Part shown: positions 34,643 to 42,225 of the stretch, in pieces
Layout of the letters: every line of letters starts with the position of its first letter
How positions within the stretch are numbered: the stretch's first letter is position 1
From: CALBPI01 sp038529355
GTDB lineage: Bacteria > Pseudomonadota > Gammaproteobacteria > Steroidobacterales > Woeseiaceae
Length of the DNA stretch: 64,000 nucleotides
Direction of reading: 5' to 3'
Assembly (NCBI GenBank): GCA_038529355.1
Contig: JBCBDU010000015.1
Span: 1 to 64,000 of the forward strand
Notes under the pieces: generated by a model
The model's input: the letters and a program-made list of their open reading frames with translations, nothing else
The model's database searches: none
What the model was told of the DNA's origin: nothing
Program-made: the position numbers and the translations under genes

Positions 34643-35190
34643 CGGCCGAGACACCGTTTCAGCGCACCTAACCCACGGCGAATCCAGCTCTTGACAGTAC
34701 CGATCGGCGCGCCAACCGCATCGGCAACTTCGCTATGACTGTAGCCACGCAGGAAAGCCAGTTGAATACTGCCGCTCTGATCTCGTGATAGTTCATCCAT
34801 ACATAGCCGCAAACGCTGCGCATCGTCGCCCCATTCAGCCGCCATCGCCGGATCGGAGTCGGTGGCATCCGGCTGTTCCAACTGGTTAGCCTCGGCGTCG
34901 GGCAATCCTGACTCACGCAGTAGCGTGCGTCGCACATCCAGCGCACGATAGCGCGCGATGCTGGTCATCCACGTCAAAGCCTTGCCACGGGTCTCACGGT
35001 AGCTGGCAGCCTGCCGCCAGATTTTGACGTAGACGTCTTGCAGCGCATCTTCTGCGATATCGCGCCGCACGAGGATCTTCAGCAACACGGCAAAAACGAT
35101 GCCCGAGCTACGTTCGTACAACGCATCGAACGCGTTGCGATCTTTGCCGGCCACGGCCTGCAGCAGTTGTTCGAGTGTCGGTGTGTTCAT
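34639..35190 (-). CDS. SigK-like ECF sigma factor
   Basis: A 183-residue ECF sigma factor with region 2 (RRDIAEDALQDVYVKIWRQA, near residue 42-61, and TWMTSIARYRALD) and region 4 (YSHSEVADAVGAPIGTVKSWIRRGL). It pairs with the overlapping RskA-like anti-sigma gene. Divergent from it, at 35324, is a DUF4331 gene group, a common target-type neighbourhood for SigK/RskA systems. A terminator-like hairpin followed by eight T residues lies in its leader (35229-35259), which may attenuate its expression. Confidence 0.93.
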   Translation of the reverse strand: MNTPTLEQLLQAVAGKDRNAFDALYERSSGIVFAVLLKILVRRDIAEDALQDVYVKIWRQAASYRETRGKALTWMTSIARYRALDVRRTLLRESGLPDAEANQLEQPDATDSDPAMAAEWGDDAQRLRLCMDELSRDQSGSIQLAFLRGYSHSEVADAVGAPIGTVKSWIRRGLGALKRCLGR

Positions 35191-35228
35191 GGGTCACGTC
35201 GGTCAGATTTGCGAGCAACTGTAGCAAG

Positions 35229-35259
35229 AAAAAAAATTGATCGGTACTGCATCCGATCA
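35229..35259 (-). terminator. terminator-like hairpin in the sigma factor leader
   Basis: Read on the minus strand, TGATCGG and CCGATCA (35238-35259) form a 7-bp stem with an 8-base loop, followed after one base by eight T residues (A run 35229-35236 on plus). It ends 38 bases before the sigma start at 35190. Either it stops transcription arriving from upstream or it attenuates the sigma operon. Confidence 0.5.
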
Positions 35260-35323
35260 GCCTGCTGGTGCGTAGTTACCCTGAATGAGAAACAAAAACC
35301 GTCAATGATTCAAGGAGATTGAC

Positions 35324-36823
35324 ATGCTGCTACGCACAACTCTTGCGAGTGCTGCTGCTGCCTGCCTGCTGGCACCAACCGTGTTGGCATCAAGCCACCG
35401 GGAGGCACCGGCGATTACCGAGCGACCCAAAGTCGACGCCACTGACTTCTATATGTTCCGCAGTTACGAAACGGGGCGGGACGGCTTTGTTACGCTCGTC
35501 GCCAACTACCTGCCGTTGCAGGACGCTTATGGGGGTCCGAACTATTTTGCGTTGGATCCGGACGCGGTCTACGACATTCACATCGACAATGATGGCGATG
35601 CTGAGGAAGAGCTGACCTTCCGGTTCCGTTTCACCAATCAGATTCAAGATATCTCGCTACCCGTTGGCGACGAAACCGTTGCGATCCCGGTGATCACCAG
35701 TGCGCCGGGCGGCATTGGACCTGGCGTCTCCGACAGTGCCGGACTGAATGTGTTGGAAACCTATAGCGTTGAGTTGATTCGCGGTGATCGTCGCAATCAG
35801 GGAGAGGTGCTGACGAACGCTGCAGGCGGCGCAACGCCAACGCAGTTCGCAAAGCCGGTCGACAACGTCGGTGCGAAGTCCATTCCGGATTATGCGACCT
35901 ATGCTGATGCTCACGTCTACGAGGTCAATATACCCGGATGTGAAGATGGACGCCTGTTCGCCGGGCAGCGGCAGGATCCGTTCGCCGTTAATCTCGGCGA
36001 GGTGTTCGACTTGATCAACACCGATCCGATTGGCCCGGTTGATGGCGAGGTCAACGACCTTGCCGACAAGAACGTGACGTCGTTAATCCTTGAAGTGCCA
36101 GTCGCGTGTCTGACGGCAGGCGACGATACGGTAATTGGCGGTTGGACGAGTGCCAGCTTGCCGCAGGCGGAAGTGCTGAACCCGTCGCCGCAATTCGATG
36201 CGCCGAATGGCATTGCAGTGGGCAGCGTGCAGGGCGGTGCGCTGACGCAGGTATCGCGGTTGGGCAATCCGTTGGTCAATGAGGTCGTTATCGGCCTGCG
36301 AGACAAGGATCGCTTTAACGCCAGCGAGCCGGTCGATGATCCGCAGTTCCTGACCTATGTCACCAATCCGGTATTGCCGGAGCTCATCGAAGCGCTATTC
36401 GGTGGTGCCGGCGTGCAAGCGCCGAACGTGTTTCCGCGCAACGATCTTGTCAGTGTATTTCTGACCGGCATCACTGGTGTTACGCAACCTGCAAATCTGC
36501 AAGCGCCGGGAGAAATGCTGCGTCTGAACACGGCCATCGATGTGACGGCTGCGGATGCGCAGAGCAACCTCGGCGTCGTTGGTGGTGACAACGCTGGTTT
36601 CCCGAACGGACGGCGACCGGGCGATGATGTAGTCGACGTTGCGCTGCGTGCTGTGATGGGTGTGCTGTGTACGTTGGATAACCCCGACGTGTTTGGTTGC
36701 GTGCCGGCCGATGCGCCGTCTGGTGGCTTGCCATACACGGATGGCGTCACCGTTTCAGCGACGCAATTCCGCGCCGAATTCCCCTACCTGAATACGCCAT
36801 TGGGCGGATCACCGAACGAGTAA
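35324..36823 (+). CDS. DUF4331 exported protein
   Basis: A 499-residue exported protein. A signal peptide ends at VLA-SS and the mature protein begins with SSHREAPAITERPKVDATDF, the signature start of DUF4331 proteins, which then continue with YMFRSYE and many beta-strand segments. AAGGAG precedes the ATG at good spacing. DUF4331 proteins are exported and of unknown function, often encoded beside SigK/RskA pairs, as here. It is the first gene of a plus-strand group with a collagen-like lipoprotein (6 bp later) and a DUF4198 protein. Confidence 0.9.
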   Translation: MLLRTTLASAAAACLLAPTVLASSHREAPAITERPKVDATDFYMFRSYETGRDGFVTLVANYLPLQDAYGGPNYFALDPDAVYDIHIDNDGDAEEELTFRFRFTNQIQDISLPVGDETVAIPVITSAPGGIGPGVSDSAGLNVLETYSVELIRGDRRNQGEVLTNAAGGATPTQFAKPVDNVGAKSIPDYATYADAHVYEVNIPGCEDGRLFAGQRQDPFAVNLGEVFDLINTDPIGPVDGEVNDLADKNVTSLILEVPVACLTAGDDTVIGGWTSASLPQAEVLNPSPQFDAPNGIAVGSVQGGALTQVSRLGNPLVNEVVIGLRDKDRFNASEPVDDPQFLTYVTNPVLPELIEALFGGAGVQAPNVFPRNDLVSVFLTGITGVTQPANLQAPGEMLRLNTAIDVTAADAQSNLGVVGGDNAGFPNGRRPGDDVVDVALRAVMGVLCTLDNPDVFGCVPADAPSGGLPYTDGVTVSATQFRAEFPYLNTPLGGSPNE

Positions 36824-36829
36824 TTGACG

Positions 36830-37132
36830 ATGAGTACGACAATACGAAAAGCGCGTCGCGTTGCGACGTTGTTGGTGCCCATGCTGTTGCTTGCGGCTTG
36901 TGAGGGTGACACAGGTCCTGCCGGCGTAGCCGGTGCGCCCGGTGCTGACGGTGCACCAGGCCCTGCGGGTCCTGCTGGCCCTGCCGGGCCAACAGGGCCG
37001 GCCGGTGTTACTGATTTCAACGGATTTGTCATTGCCACGCTCGATGATCCTGAGTGGCAAGCACCGCGCGAAGTCAATGGTTTGAACCTCCGGTTTTCTG
37101 ACGATGAGCAGGCGTTCGATGAAGTTTTCTAG
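36830..37132 (+). CDS. small lipoprotein with collagen-like Gly-X-Y repeats
   Basis: A 100-residue lipoprotein from ATG 36830. The signal peptide ends in LLLAAC. The mature part opens with EGDTGPAGVAGAPG and continues as about eleven uninterrupted Gly-X-Y triplets rich in Pro and Ala, followed by a 40-residue acidic tail (NGLNLRFSDDEQAFDEVF). A trimeric collagen-like rod anchored in the membrane is expected. The same sequence continues into the next gene, which starts 14 bp before this stop. Function unknown; it may present a surface stalk. Confidence 0.8.
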   Translation: MSTTIRKARRVATLLVPMLLLAACEGDTGPAGVAGAPGADGAPGPAGPAGPAGPTGPAGVTDFNGFVIATLDDPEWQAPREVNGLNLRFSDDEQAFDEVF

Positions 37133-37952
37133 CGAATCTTTCGTGCGACGCTGCAGCGGGTTGCTCGCCCGCTGCAGCGTGCTTTGGATGGTGATGCTAA
37201 CGATGCTGCCTGCGCCTGCTTCGGCGCATGATCATTTCCTGTGGGCTGATCGCTATCAGCTGGCATCCGAACAACCGGCGACTGTGCAATTTCAGGTCGG
37301 GCATGCCGGTGACTTTGCAGCGTGGCCACATGGTCTGACGCAGGTCTCGGCAATCGCGACGTATGGCCCGTCCGGCTTTGGCGACTGGTTGCATACGCTC
37401 GGTGAAGACGACGTGCAGGTGCAGCTCAAAGAGCCGGGCACGTATGTCGTTGCACTGACGAGTTATCGCAGTACGTCAGAGTTGCCCGGGGAGCGGTTCG
37501 ATGCCTATGTCAGCAAGGAGGGATTGGCGGCAATTGCCGCGCATCGCGAGCGCGCACATCAGCCGGATCAGCCTGGCACGGAGCTGTACGCACGTCGCGC
37601 CAAGGCGTTGTTGCAGGTCGGCGAACCGGCAACAGCGCATGCTACGCAGCGCCTTGGTATGGAGTTAGAGATCGTGCCGCTGCGCAATCCCTACAGTTTG
37701 AAAGAAGATGATGCGTTGCCGGTGCAGGTCTGGTACCGCGGCAAGCCACTTGCTGGTGCGCAAGTGGAGCTCGAGCACCTGACATTGCAAGCCATTGCCG
37801 CGCAATCTATGCAAACTGATGACAACGGCATCGCCACGTTCCCGATTACAAAGCGTGGCGAGTGGAAACTGAACGTCGTCTGGGGTGTGCCGATGGCGCA
37901 TCGCGGTGCGACGTACAGCACAGTCTTTTCCAGCCTGACGTTCGGTTACTGA
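37119..37952 (+). CDS. DUF4198 periplasmic protein
   Basis: A 277-residue exported protein. ATG 37119, overlapping the collagen-like gene, is preferred; ATG 37104 is in frame. A signal peptide ends at PASA-HDHFLW, and the mature N-terminus HDHFLW is the typical metal-binding-like start of DUF4198 proteins. The C-terminal half has an Ig-like fold (YRGKPLAGAQVELEH, TDDNGIATFPI). DUF4198 proteins are often tied to nickel/cobalt uptake systems or TonB-dependent transport; no transporter is adjacent here, so metal handling is only a possibility. Confidence 0.88.
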   Translation: MKFSSESFVRRCSGLLARCSVLWMVMLTMLPAPASAHDHFLWADRYQLASEQPATVQFQVGHAGDFAAWPHGLTQVSAIATYGPSGFGDWLHTLGEDDVQVQLKEPGTYVVALTSYRSTSELPGERFDAYVSKEGLAAIAAHRERAHQPDQPGTELYARRAKALLQVGEPATAHATQRLGMELEIVPLRNPYSLKEDDALPVQVWYRGKPLAGAQVELEHLTLQAIAAQSMQTDDNGIATFPITKRGEWKLNVVWGVPMAHRGATYSTVFSSLTFGY

Positions 37953-37995
37953 TTATGGCTCGTCGTCGCAAGCGGCAGCGCGCTGTAATGTTTGT

Positions 37996-39612
37996 TCAGC
38001 CGCGCACGTGATTCCATATTTCGGAGATGACGACTGAGCCCTCGCCGACGGACGATGCGACGCGCTTGACCGAGCCTGCGCGCACGTCGCCGGCAGCGTA
38101 AATGCCATTGCACGAGGTGGCGAACGAGGACGACTGACCGGCGCGCTCGCCAGTCAGGATGAATCCGCGCTCGTCCAGCTCGACCAGACCGGATAGCCAT
38201 TGCGTGTTCGGCGCAGCGCCAACCATTAGAAATACTGCGCCGGTTGGGTGCTGCTGAATCGTATCTTTAGACTTGTCGCGGATGCTCACGCCTTCCAGCT
38301 GCTCACCACCGTGTAGTTCGACGATTTCGCACTGATAGTGGATCGTGATTTTCGGGTCGGCTGTCAGACGGCTGAGCAGGTAGTCGGACATCGAGGTCGC
38401 CAGAGACTTGCCGCGCACAAGCACATGTACATGGTTCGCCGTGCGGCTTAAATACATTGCCGCCTGGCCAGCCGAATTACCTCCGCCGACAATGTACGCA
38501 TCGGTGCCGCGACAAAAGCGTGCTTCGGCTTCCGTTGCGGCGTAGTAAATGCCGATACCTTCGAAGGACTCGAGTCGCTCCAAGGGCAGGCGTCGGTACT
38601 GCACGCCGGTCGCTGCCAGCACCGCGCGCGCTTCAACGCAGACGCCATCGTCGAGCGTAGCTGTAAAGGTGCCGTCGTCATGTTTGGCCAGCGCCTCGAC
38701 GCGGCGCGGCATCGCAAAGCGGGTGCCGAACTTCAGCGCTTGGACTTCGCCGCGGAACAGAAGGTCACCACCCGAAATGCCGGTCGGAAAACCCATGTAG
38801 TTTTCAATGCGCGATGATGTGCCTGCTTGACCGCCAATCGCGAGTTCATCCACGACCAATGCCTGCAGACCTTCGGCACCGGCATAGACGCCGGCAGCAA
38901 CACCGGCCGGTCCGCCACCGACGATCAGGACGTCGACCGTAACGCTGTCGTGCAGGGCTAGATCCAGTCCGAGCAAGCGCGCGATCGCTGTCGGGCACGC
39001 GCCGTTGACGACTTCGTTGAGCCCGAAAATGACCGCAGGTTTGTCTGCCGCGATGCCGCAGACTTTCGCCGTCTTGTGTGCTTCGTCGCTATCCAGTTCG
39101 ATGCGCTTGATCGGGATGCGGTTGCGACTGGCGAAGGCATCGATACGCCGCATGTTCGCAGTGCTGTCGGCGCCGAGCAGCGTCAGCGACGTGTTGCTGT
39201 CGTCAAGTTGCCGGCGTCGTCGTGCGGCGAACACTGTGATCAGAATATCGCTGAACTCGGGTATATCTGACATCATCTTCAATACAGCTTCTCGCGGCAC
39301 GACTAGGGCCGTGGTGTCGACCGCTGCGCGCATCGGCAGTGTGCTGACGCCACCGTTCAGAAAGCTAATGTCGCCGACAAATTGCGTGGGTCCGAGGCCA
39401 TGTGGCGTCGACCGTTTGCCCGTGTAGGGGTCATACAGTTCGACCTCGCCGGCGATCACGTAGATGAATTCATTGACGCGCTGGCCAATCTCAATGACCG
39501 GGTCGCCCGCCTTGTAGTTACGTTCAGTGCCCAGACTGTGCAGTATCTCGACATGCGCGTCGTGCAGTGGCGTGCGTTGCATCACGCGCAGATCTTCGGC
39601 CATTGATTCCAT
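37996..39612 (-). CDS. cNMP-binding / glutaredoxin-like / thioredoxin reductase-like fused flavoprotein
   Basis: A 538-residue three-part protein. Residues about 12-130 are a cyclic-nucleotide-binding domain (GDPVIEIGQ, VAGEVELYD-like core, FVGDISFLNGG). Residues about 140-220 are thioredoxin/glutaredoxin-like. Residues 228-538 are a TrxB-type FAD/NAD(P)H domain with GGGPAGVAAGVYAGAEG, GGQAGTSSRIENYMGFP and GGGNSAGQAA. The redox-active CxxC normally preceding the NADPH domain is absent: the region reads GIYYAATEAEARFC. It therefore cannot work as a classical thioredoxin reductase and may pass electrons elsewhere or act as a cNMP-gated oxidoreductase. The gene is monocistronic. Confidence 0.9.
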   Translation of the reverse strand: MESMAEDLRVMQRTPLHDAHVEILHSLGTERNYKAGDPVIEIGQRVNEFIYVIAGEVELYDPYTGKRSTPHGLGPTQFVGDISFLNGGVSTLPMRAAVDTTALVVPREAVLKMMSDIPEFSDILITVFAARRRRQLDDSNTSLTLLGADSTANMRRIDAFASRNRIPIKRIELDSDEAHKTAKVCGIAADKPAVIFGLNEVVNGACPTAIARLLGLDLALHDSVTVDVLIVGGGPAGVAAGVYAGAEGLQALVVDELAIGGQAGTSSRIENYMGFPTGISGGDLLFRGEVQALKFGTRFAMPRRVEALAKHDDGTFTATLDDGVCVEARAVLAATGVQYRRLPLERLESFEGIGIYYAATEAEARFCRGTDAYIVGGGNSAGQAAMYLSRTANHVHVLVRGKSLATSMSDYLLSRLTADPKITIHYQCEIVELHGGEQLEGVSIRDKSKDTIQQHPTGAVFLMVGAAPNTQWLSGLVELDERGFILTGERAGQSSSFATSCNGIYAAGDVRAGSVKRVASSVGEGSVVISEIWNHVRG

Positions 39613-39716
39613 GTTGTGAAACCCTTTGTGATGTTGGGTGGCGCGTACTTAGTGAGAGATTAATCGTAGCGTAAATTGATCAACCTGCGGTGTGTGTATT
39701 GATCGGAATGCTCGTG

Positions 39717-39985
39717 GCAAGTTTGGCTGGGGATTGGCTTCTGTCGGCTTGCCCTGACCTTCGGGGCTTCGCCCCGTTTGCGGTTTTGCCGCAACGTTCG
39801 AAACGCTGTTTTTGTGTTGTGCGCCTCGTTAGATGTGAGCCGAATGCTTGTTGCGCCAGTTCTTCGGGAGTTCTGGTGTGGCGCGAGGTTTGGCAGGGGA
39901 TTGGCTTCGGCCGGCTGGCGCCGACCTTCGGGGCTACGCCCCGTTGCGGCTTTGCCGCAACGCCCAAAACGCTGCGCGTTTTGTC
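39717..39985. repeat. two-copy hairpin-rich intergenic repeat
   Basis: Two diverged copies of a roughly 95-bp unit occur at about 39717-39810 and 39884-39980. Each has a segment like TTTGGC-GGGGATTGGCTTC, then GACCTTCGGGGCT-CGCCCCG (a strong hairpin), then TTGCGG-TTTGCCGCAA (a second hairpin) and AAACGCTG. This is the pattern of REP-like intergenic repeats. The block lies between the flavoprotein gene and the tRNAs. Frames running through it are not credible genes. Confidence 0.75.
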
Positions 39986-39988
39986 GAA

Positions 39989-40020
39989 CCGGATCAGTTT
40001 GCGGGGCAAACTGATCGGTT
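39989..40020. terminator. hairpin downstream of tRNA-Glu terminator
   Basis: GATCAGTTTGC and GCAAACTGATC form a perfect 11-bp stem around GGG, with partial extension through ACCG/CGGT. It is a second strong hairpin below the tRNA operon; no long T tract follows, so it may be part of the repeat block rather than a terminator. Confidence 0.45.
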
Positions 40021-40026
40021 CTCTTA

Positions 40027-40102
40027 CCCCTTGGGGACGCCATACTAAAAAAGCCGATCATCAGGCGATGATCGGCTTTTTTAGTATGGCGTCCCCAAGG
40101 GG
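40027..40102. repeat. perfect 36-bp inverted repeat overlapping the 3' end of tRNA-Glu
   Basis: Positions 40027-40062 and 40067-40102 are exact inverted copies with only a four-base loop (AGGC). The right arm contains the last 16 bases of the tRNA-Glu gene, including the encoded CCA, and the spacer to the terminator; the left arm is therefore an inverted copy of the tRNA 3' end. The central part (40046-40083) is the operon's terminator stem. Confidence 0.97.
40046..40083 (-). terminator. intrinsic terminator of the tRNA-Ala/tRNA-Glu operon
   Basis: AAAAAAGCCGATCATC pairs with GATGATCGGCTTTTTT around AGGC. The T tract on the minus strand is ideal for termination just after tRNA-Glu. It is embedded in a larger 36-bp perfect inverted repeat. 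Confidence 0.92.
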
Positions 40103-40162
40103 ATTCGAACCCCTGTTACCGCCGTGAAAGGGCGGTGTCCTAGGCCTCTAGACGATGGGGAC
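40087..40162 (-). tRNA. tRNA-Glu (anticodon TTC)
   Basis: The minus strand reads GTCCCCATCGTCTAGAGGCC at its 5' end, an anticodon loop CTTTCAC (anticodon TTC), the T loop GGTTCGAATCC and the acceptor end GGGGAC-G-CCA. All four arms pair and the 76-nt sequence is nearly identical to gammaproteobacterial tRNA-Glu, with CCA encoded. It is second in the operon, 53 bp after tRNA-Ala. Confidence 0.98.
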
Positions 40163-40215
40163 TTAGAACTTTTGTCGAGCTGTCTTCTATCGTAGTTAGT
40201 AGCAGTTCATAGAAC

Positions 40216-40291
<76 letters not shown>

Positions 40292-40457
40292 GACAGAGCG
40301 CGCTACTGTAGTCGTGCAGCCCAGGTCTGTCAAGGCCGGTGCGCCGGACGCGGGTCGCATAATCCGTTGTTGGCCAACGTCGTTTTCTTTGTCCGGTCAC
40401 CGCCTTCGTTCTGTACTATTACCGGCACCGATAAATCCCTAACAAACAAGGCACATC

Positions 40458-41228
40458 ATGGAAAATTTGTTCGATATTTCCGGCAAGGTAGCGCTGGTGA
40501 CCGGCGGCTCACGTGGCATTGGCGAAATGATCGCAGAAGGCTACGTCAAGAATGGCGTCAAGGTTTACATCTCTGCGCGCAAGGCCGAGGCGTGTAACCA
40601 GACGGCCGATCGCTTGTCCGAATATGGCACGTGTATTTCTGTGCCGGCCGATTTGTCGACGCACGCGGGCATGGTCAAGCTGGTCAGTGAGATTCGCAAG
40701 CACGAAAGCCAATTGGATATCCTCGTCAACAACGCCGGTGCCACTTGGGGTGCGTCATTCGATGAGTTCCCCGAAGCCGGCTGGGACAAGATCATGGACA
40801 TCAACGTCAAGTCGCCGTTTTTTCTGACGCAGGCGCTGGTCGACTTACTTGTTGCCGCCGGTGATCATGAGGACCCGGCGCGCGTGATCAATATCGGTTC
40901 TATCGACGGATTGCACGTCTCGCAGCTGGAAACTTATTCCTATGCTGCTTCGAAGGCCGGCATCATCCACTTAACGCGCATGATGGCCAAGAATCTGGTT
41001 AAGCGGCACATTACCGTCAATGCCGTTGCGCCAGGGCCGTTCGAGAGCAAAATGATGGCGCATACGCTGGCGACGCAGGGCGACGAGATTCGCGCCGCGA
41101 ATCCGCGAGGCCGCATCGGCAAGCCGTCGGACATGGCTGGTGTGGCGATCTATCTCGCGTCCGAAGCTGGCGCGTACCTCAATGGTGTGGTCATTCCCGT
41201 TGATGGCGGCATGTCGCAAACGATCTGA
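40458..41228 (+). CDS. short-chain dehydrogenase/reductase (RhlG-like)
   Basis: A 256-residue classical SDR. The NAD(P)-binding motif VTGGSRGIG, NNAG at LVNNAGATWG, catalytic S in INIGSIDG and YSYAASKAG with the catalytic Tyr and Lys are all present. The ATWG following NNAG and the overall sequence are close to RhlG-type 3-oxoacyl reductases. It most likely reduces a 3-oxoacyl thioester or other ketone with NADPH. No fatty acid or rhamnolipid gene is nearby, so the exact substrate is open. Confidence 0.92.
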   Translation: MENLFDISGKVALVTGGSRGIGEMIAEGYVKNGVKVYISARKAEACNQTADRLSEYGTCISVPADLSTHAGMVKLVSEIRKHESQLDILVNNAGATWGASFDEFPEAGWDKIMDINVKSPFFLTQALVDLLVAAGDHEDPARVINIGSIDGLHVSQLETYSYAASKAGIIHLTRMMAKNLVKRHITVNAVAPGPFESKMMAHTLATQGDEIRAANPRGRIGKPSDMAGVAIYLASEAGAYLNGVVIPVDGGMSQTI

Positions 41229-41241
41229 CGCAATTCGGCAC

Positions 41242-41274
41242 AAAAAAAGGGCGGCTACCGAACAGTAGCCGCCC
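41242..41274 (-). terminator. intrinsic terminator of bfr
   Basis: GGGCGGCTAC (41249-41258) and GTAGCCGCCC (41265-41274) form a perfect 10-bp stem with a six-base loop. On the minus strand seven T residues follow (A run 41242-41248), so it terminates bfr transcription; it may also stop the converging SDR transcript. Confidence 0.9.
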
Positions 41275-41302
41275 CCTCAAGATCGCTCTGGCTTTTTGTG
41301 TT

Positions 41303-41794
41303 CTAGCCGGCGCCGCCTTCACCAGCGGCCGTCGATTGCAGTTGCACGTAGTTGTGGATGCCCATTTTCTCAATCATGCCGAGTTGGGTTTCGATCCAGT
41401 CCACGTGCTCTTCTTCAGACGTCAAAATACGTGCGAACAGATCACGGCTGACGTAGTCACCAACCGATTCCGCATCAGCTACCGCTGCTTTCAGATCGGG
41501 CACAGCGATCAGCTCCATCTTCAGATCGCAGTTCAGCAGCTCTTCAACGTCTTCGCCAATCATCAGCTTGCCAAGATCTTGCAGATTCGGCAAACCTTCA
41601 AGGAACAGGATGCGCTCAATTACCCAGTCGGCGTGTTTCATCTCGTCGATGGACTCGTGGTATTCGTAGTCACCCAGTTTGTGCATGCCCCAGTCCTTGA
41701 GCATCCGCGAATGCAGGAAGTACTGGTTAATGGCAGTGAGTTCGTTCTTCAGAACAGTGTTCAGGTGCGCGATGACTTTAGCGTCGCCTTTCAT
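41303..41794 (-). CDS. bfr: bacterioferritin
   Basis: A 163-residue bacterioferritin of normal length. All ferroxidase ligands match E. coli numbering: E18, E51, H54, E94, E127 and H130; M52 in DEMKHAD is the haem ligand. It stores iron in a 24-subunit shell. A Fur-like box lies about 80 bp upstream (41870-41894), and the ferredoxin that mobilises stored iron is encoded just upstream on the same strand. A strong terminator follows the gene. Confidence 0.96.
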   Translation of the reverse strand: MKGDAKVIAHLNTVLKNELTAINQYFLHSRMLKDWGMHKLGDYEYHESIDEMKHADWVIERILFLEGLPNLQDLGKLMIGEDVEELLNCDLKMELIAVPDLKAAVADAESVGDYVSRDLFARILTSEEEHVDWIETQLGMIEKMGIHNYVQLQSTAAGEGGAG

Positions 41795-41869
41795 TCAGTG
41801 TCTCCGGGTGAGGTAGTTCGAAGCCGTGAGAATAACGGTTCACAGCGCTCGTGCAAGTGGTTTCGGTTT

Positions 41870-41894
41870 AATGAAAATCACTATCATTTTCATT
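41870..41894. promoter_or_regulatory. Fur-like box upstream of bfr
   Basis: AATGAAAAT (41870-41878) and ATTTTCATT (41886-41894) form a perfect 9-bp inverted repeat with a 7-bp spacer. The inner 19 bases match the Fur consensus at 14 of 19 positions. Location between bfd and bfr, 76 bp above the bfr start, supports iron-dependent control. Confidence 0.75.
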
Positions 41895-41972
41895 AACTTA
41901 AGCGCCAACGCTCAACGAGAGAATTTACCTGAATTTTGCTCGACACGCGGTCGACGGGAGGGCGCGCGCGGC

Positions 41973-42206
41973 TTATACGGCGGCTGTGTCCGGGCGATAC
42001 ACCACGGGCCGGCGAATGCCTTTCGGTTCGCGCTGCGCAACTTCGCAGCGGTGCTCTGCCAAAACTTCGGCGGCAGCACCTTCGCAACTGCCACAGCAAC
42101 TGGCGACGCCGAGCGTGTCGCGCAGTTGGTCCACTGAGTCAACGCCCGCAGCAGCGGCGCTGCGAATCTGGCGATCAGTGATGGCTTGGCAAATGCAGAT
42201 ATACAT
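41973..42206 (-). CDS. bfd: bacterioferritin-associated ferredoxin
   Basis: A 77-residue protein whose first 50 residues are a Bfd [2Fe-2S] domain: C4 and C6 in MYICIC, and the downstream pair C38/C41 in SCCGSC, at the same positions as Pseudomonas Bfd. It reduces iron in bacterioferritin so it can be released. The last 25 residues are an extra tail. A Fur-like box starts 20 bp upstream, which fits induction under iron limitation. bfr lies 178 bp downstream on the same strand. Confidence 0.93.
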   Translation of the reverse strand: MYICICQAITDRQIRSAAAAGVDSVDQLRDTLGVASCCGSCEGAAAEVLAEHRCEVAQREPKGIRRPVVYRPDTAAV

Positions 42207-42225
42207 GATGGGTTAGATAATAAAT

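Noticed and set aside
40027..40102. Inverted repeat at tRNA-Glu as a pure assembly fold-back artefact
   Set aside because: Complementarity stops exactly at 40026/40103 and the centre is a normal terminator with T tract, so a real structure is more likely; kept as a finding with long-read check.
39690..40127. Open frames across the intergenic hairpin repeat and tRNA-Glu
   Set aside because: They translate REP-like hairpins and a tRNA; repeat structure explains the open frames.
41973..42206. NirB/NifU-type small iron-sulfur protein for the gene upstream of bfr
   Set aside because: Cysteine positions 4, 6, 38 and 41 and the neighbouring bfr favour Bfd.
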